A stretch of DNA of 64,000 bases from Gemmobacter fulvus. Lineage in GTDB: Bacteria > Pseudomonadota > Alphaproteobacteria > Rhodobacterales > Rhodobacteraceae. The first letter of the stretch is position 1, and each line of letters starts with the position of its first letter. The position numbers were made by a program, and so were the translations under genes. Below, piece after piece: positions 61,306-64,000 of this stretch. The DNA is taken from positions 3,312,471 through 3,376,470 of the forward strand of contig NZ_CP076361.1 of the NCBI RefSeq assembly GCF_018798885.1, given 5' to 3'. Below the pieces are notes generated by a model. The model was not told where the DNA came from. It saw only the letters and a list, made by a program, of their open reading frames with translations, and ran no database searches.

Positions 61306-64000
61306 ATGGCGACGACATTCAACTGGATCTACCTTGGGCTGCCGGGTCTCCAGATCGACCCTACCGAGGGCAACTCGGATTCAGAAAACGCGTCGCAGCT
61401 TGTCGGGCGCACGTTCGGCACCACCGGATCGCCGCTGTTCAACAGCATCACCAGTGGCACGATGATTGACAACGGCGGCACGGCCGGTGTGCTGGATACC
61501 AACAACAGCACGGTCAATGATCAGTTCACCACCAATGTCGGCTCTGGCACGCAGACCTTCACCTATGATGGCACCGCCATCTACAATGCCACCGTGACCT
61601 ATGCCGATGGCACCACCGCCGCCGTGACTGCCGTTCTGGTGCAATCCACCACCGGGCAGTTGTTTCTGGCCCCGGAAATCACCACCAATACCGATACGAC
61701 GGCCTTCGAGGCCAAGCCAATCCGGTCTTTGACGCTCAACAGCGTGTCCTCCAGCACCGCTGTGAACTATGGCGCGGACCGCCATGTCACCGGCTGGGAT
61801 GATGGCTATGTCGAAGGCACGGCGGGCAATGACACCATCGACAGCACCTATGTCGAACCCATCGCCAATGGCTCTGACCGGATCGACAACAACGATGCCG
61901 GGCTGGCGGGCAGTTCCGGCAATGATGACCATGTGCGCGCCGGGTCCGGAAACGATACCGTTCTGGCCGGGGCGGGCAATGATACCGTATATGGCGGGAT
62001 CGGCGCGGATTCGCTCGATGGCGGCGCGGGCAATGACAGCCTTCTGGGCGAAGACGGCAATGACAGGCTGACCGGCGGCATCGGCAATGACACCCTGCTG
62101 GGCGGGGCCGGGGCGGATACGCTGGATGGCGGCGATGGCAATGACAGCCTTGTCGGCGGTGATGGCAACGATCTGCTGACCGGCGGCATCGGTGCGGACA
62201 CCATGCTGGGCGGCCTTGGCGCGGATACCTTTGTCGGCGGGGCCGGGGCCGACTCCATGTCGGGCAATGAAGCCATGGATGTGGTGGATTATTCGGCATC
62301 CGGCGCGGGCGTCAGCATTGATCTGTCGTCGCCCACGGCGATCGGCAGCGGCGGCGATGCGGCGGGTGATACGCTTACGGGCATTGATGGCATCATCGGC
62401 TCGGGCTTCAACGATACGCTGATCGGCTATGATGGCCAGAGCACCGTGCCCGGAGATGATTACACCAACATCTTCTATGGCGGTGCCGGCAACGATTCCC
62501 TCGACGGGCGCGGCGGCGACGATCAGCTTTACGGCGGCACCGGCGCAGATACGGTGATCGGCGGGGCCGGGGCGGATCAGCTTTACGGCGACGATGGCAA
62601 TGACAATATCTCGGGCGGGCTGGGCAACGACACGCTGCTGGGCGGCACCGGCGGCGATACGATGTCGGGCGACGACGGCAACGACAGCCTGTCGGGCGAG
62701 GCCGGGGCAGACAGTCTGGATGGCGGCCAAGGCAATGACACGGTGTCGGGCGGGGCGGATCAGGATACGATCACCGCGCAGGACAATGGCGGCACCGATG
62801 TCATTGATGGCGGTGAAACCGGCACGGACAGCGACACGCTCAACCTGACCGCCACCACGGTTGCGGATGGGGTGACGGTCAGCTTCACCGGCAACGAGGC
62901 CGGCAGCTATGATTTTGATGGCACGACGGCGGGTGGCACCTTTACCGGCATCGAGGCGATCAACACCACCGATTATGATGATGTCGTGGATGCCTCGGCC
63001 ACCACGAATGGGGTGGTGGTGCAGACCGGCGCGGGCAATGACGTGGCCTTTGGCGGCACCGGCAATGATGCACTCACCGGCGGTGCCGGGGCCGATGCCC
63101 TGACCGGCGGCGCGGGCGCCGATACGCTGTCGGGCGGCGATGATGCCGATGCCTTTTACGGCGGATCCGGCGACAGCATCGTCGGCGGCGAAGGCGGCGA
63201 TGACCGCGACGTTCTGTATGCCAACAATGTCACGCAGCTGGTCTATGGCGGCGGTAATAACGAGGCTGGCACGCTCACCTTCGGCGATGGCACCACGCTG
63301 AATTTCAGCCAGATTGAGGATCTGGTTCTGAACGGCGGCAACAATGACGGTATCATCTTTGGCACGGGCGGTGCGGACAGCATCGGCGCGGGTTATGTGG
63401 ATGGCAATGGCGACGTTGTTGACAATGGCGATGCGATCTTCGGCACACCCGGCTCGGATGATGACGAGATCTATGGCGGCGACGGCAATGATACGATCCA
63501 GTCGCTGAACGGCAATGACAGCGTCTACGGCGGCAATGACAACGACCAGATCAGCGCTGGCGGCGGCAATGATTACGCGCAGGGCGATGCGGGCAATGAC
63601 ACGCTGCAAGGCGATGGCGGCGACGATTTTCTGCGCGGCGATGCCGGGGATGACAGCGTTTACGGCGGTATCGGCAATGATACGGTCTATGGCGGTGCCG
63701 ACAACGATCAGGTCTTTGGCGGCGACGGCAATGACAGCGCCTTTGGCGGCTTTGGCAATGACAGCGTCTATGGTGGCGACGGCTCGGACACGATCACCGG
63801 ATCGGACGGCAACGATCTGGTCGATGGCGGCAGCGGCGATGATACGCTGCAAGGCTCCACCGGCATGGACACGCTTTATGGCGGCGACGGTGCCGATGTC
63901 ATGCTGGGCGAAGAGGATGCCGACACGTTCTATGGCGGTGTCGGCGATTATGTCGACGGTTATGAGACGGTTTCGACCGGCGGGGTCGACAATGACACGC
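61306..64000 (+). CDS. RTX calcium-binding repeat protein (partial, runs off window)
   Basis: The frame opens at 61306 ([16 protein letters not shown]) and is still open at 64000, giving at least 898 residues. About 160 N-terminal residues without RTX repeats are followed by many GGxGNDxL-type nonapeptides in several blocks, separated by non-repeat spacers (about residues 320-355, 490-560 and 640-700). It is extremely Asp and Gly rich, as is typical of type I secreted or S-layer-like proteins. The C-terminus and any secretion signal lie outside the window. The N-terminal form is shared with other Rhodobacterales RTX proteins. Confidence 0.93.
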   Translation, partial: MATTFNWIYLGLPGLQIDPTEGNSDSENASQLVGRTFGTTGSPLFNSITSGTMIDNGGTAGVLDTNNSTVNDQFTTNVGSGTQTFTYDGTAIYNATVTYADGTTAAVTAVLVQSTTGQLFLAPEITTNTDTTAFEAKPIRSLTLNSVSSSTAVNYGADRHVTGWDDGYVEGTAGNDTIDSTYVEPIANGSDRIDNNDAGLAGSSGNDDHVRAGSGNDTVLAGAGNDTVYGGIGADSLDGGAGNDSLLGEDGNDRLTGGIGNDTLLGGAGADTLDGGDGNDSLVGGDGNDLLTGGIGADTMLGGLGADTFVGGAGADSMSGNEAMDVVDYSASGAGVSIDLSSPTAIGSGGDAAGDTLTGIDGIIGSGFNDTLIGYDGQSTVPGDDYTNIFYGGAGNDSLDGRGGDDQLYGGTGADTVIGGAGADQLYGDDGNDNISGGLGNDTLLGGTGGDTMSGDDGNDSLSGEAGADSLDGGQGNDTVSGGADQDTITAQDNGGTDVIDGGETGTDSDTLNLTATTVADGVTVSFTGNEAGSYDFDGTTAGGTFTGIEAINTTDYDDVVDASATTNGVVVQTGAGNDVAFGGTGNDALTGGAGADALTGGAGADTLSGGDDADAFYGGSGDSIVGGEGGDDRDVLYANNVTQLVYGGGNNEAGTLTFGDGTTLNFSQIEDLVLNGGNNDGIIFGTGGADSIGAGYVDGNGDVVDNGDAIFGTPGSDDDEIYGGDGNDTIQSLNGNDSVYGGNDNDQISAGGGNDYAQGDAGNDTLQGDGGDDFLRGDAGDDSVYGGIGNDTVYGGADNDQVFGGDGNDSAFGGFGNDSVYGGDGSDTITGSDGNDLVDGGSGDDTLQGSTGMDTLYGGDGADVMLGEEDADTFYGGVGDYVDGYETVSTGGVDNDT

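Noticed and set aside
57804..63852. Very long open frames on the minus strand opposite the two RTX genes (1098 and 823 codons)
   Set aside because: They are complements of Gly/Asp-rich repeat codons and consist of Ile/Ala/Val/Asp runs without domains or ribosome sites; the plus-strand frames have clear RTX, cadherin and Hint signatures.

Overview
This is a high-GC, densely packed chromosomal window that reads as Alphaproteobacteria, order Rhodobacterales (Rhodobacter/Paracoccaceae type). The evidence is family content and gene order: a spor-dac-tmk-holB-tatD-MBL operon, Usg, Bpt, TrmFO plus GluQRS, ccmF-ccmH, edd/eda, DUF2852 and DUF2927 proteins, a one-cysteine DksA, Hint/RTX proteins and CtrA-type TTAA-N7-TTAA boxes. 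Genus and species cannot be read from this window. Most of it is core metabolism and information processing; there is no insertion sequence, recognisable prophage gene or CRISPR array.

Layout. 0-6.6 kb: minus-strand operon SPOR lipoprotein, DD-carboxypeptidase, tmk, holB, tatD, metallo-hydrolase, AEC carrier. 6.7-11.1 kb: RND efflux pump (adaptor plus permease, no outer-membrane channel). 11.2-13.7 kb: trmFO and gluQRS for tRNA modification, and a small conserved protein. 13.9-18.1 kb: a membrane protein, a LysR regulator and gyrA. 18.3-21.1 kb: usg and an arginine-catabolism cluster (ornithine cyclodeaminase, arginase, divergent Lrp-type regulator). 21.2-24.5 kb: ccmF-ccmH and a PaaG-like crotonase. 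24.5-27.1 kb: acetolactate synthase genes preceded by a classical attenuator with a Leu/Val/Ile-rich leader peptide. 27.3-31.5 kb: GST, Bpt, RDD and DUF2852 proteins, tetR-SMR, YbaK. 31.6-37.5 kb: glnE and the Entner-Doudoroff genes eda and edd with a LacI-type operator. 37.7-40.2 kb: lipoprotein, RlmI-like methyltransferase, PIN protein. 40.2-46.1 kb: M48 protease, VWA protein, 54-residue membrane peptide, DUF2927 lipoprotein, a non-coding stretch of about 860 bp, MoxR ATPase and dksA. 46.1-50 kb: FAD monooxygenase, SLC13 permease, exonuclease III. 50-52.6 kb: the most unusual locus. 52.7-56.7 kb: erpA, dgt, dsbB, VTT-domain protein, YpfJ-like metallopeptidase, tRNA-Leu(CAA). 56.7-64 kb: a decayed histidine kinase, CtrA boxes and two large RTX proteins, the first ending in a Hint domain and the second running off the window.

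The best candidate for an undescribed system is at 50.0-52.6 kb. An 89-residue protein consists of a 26-residue leader followed by four exact 19-residue-period repeats of an LMPTSN core, and ends on the last core residue. It is followed by a strong intrinsic terminator, a helical protein of unknown function and an EamA-type exporter whose start overlaps the preceding stop. Its upstream region carries a perfect CtrA box, two perfect and two near-perfect DnaA boxes and a 9-bp inverted repeat. This arrangement resembles a precursor-peptide, accessory-protein and exporter cassette under cell-cycle control. Function is inferred only.
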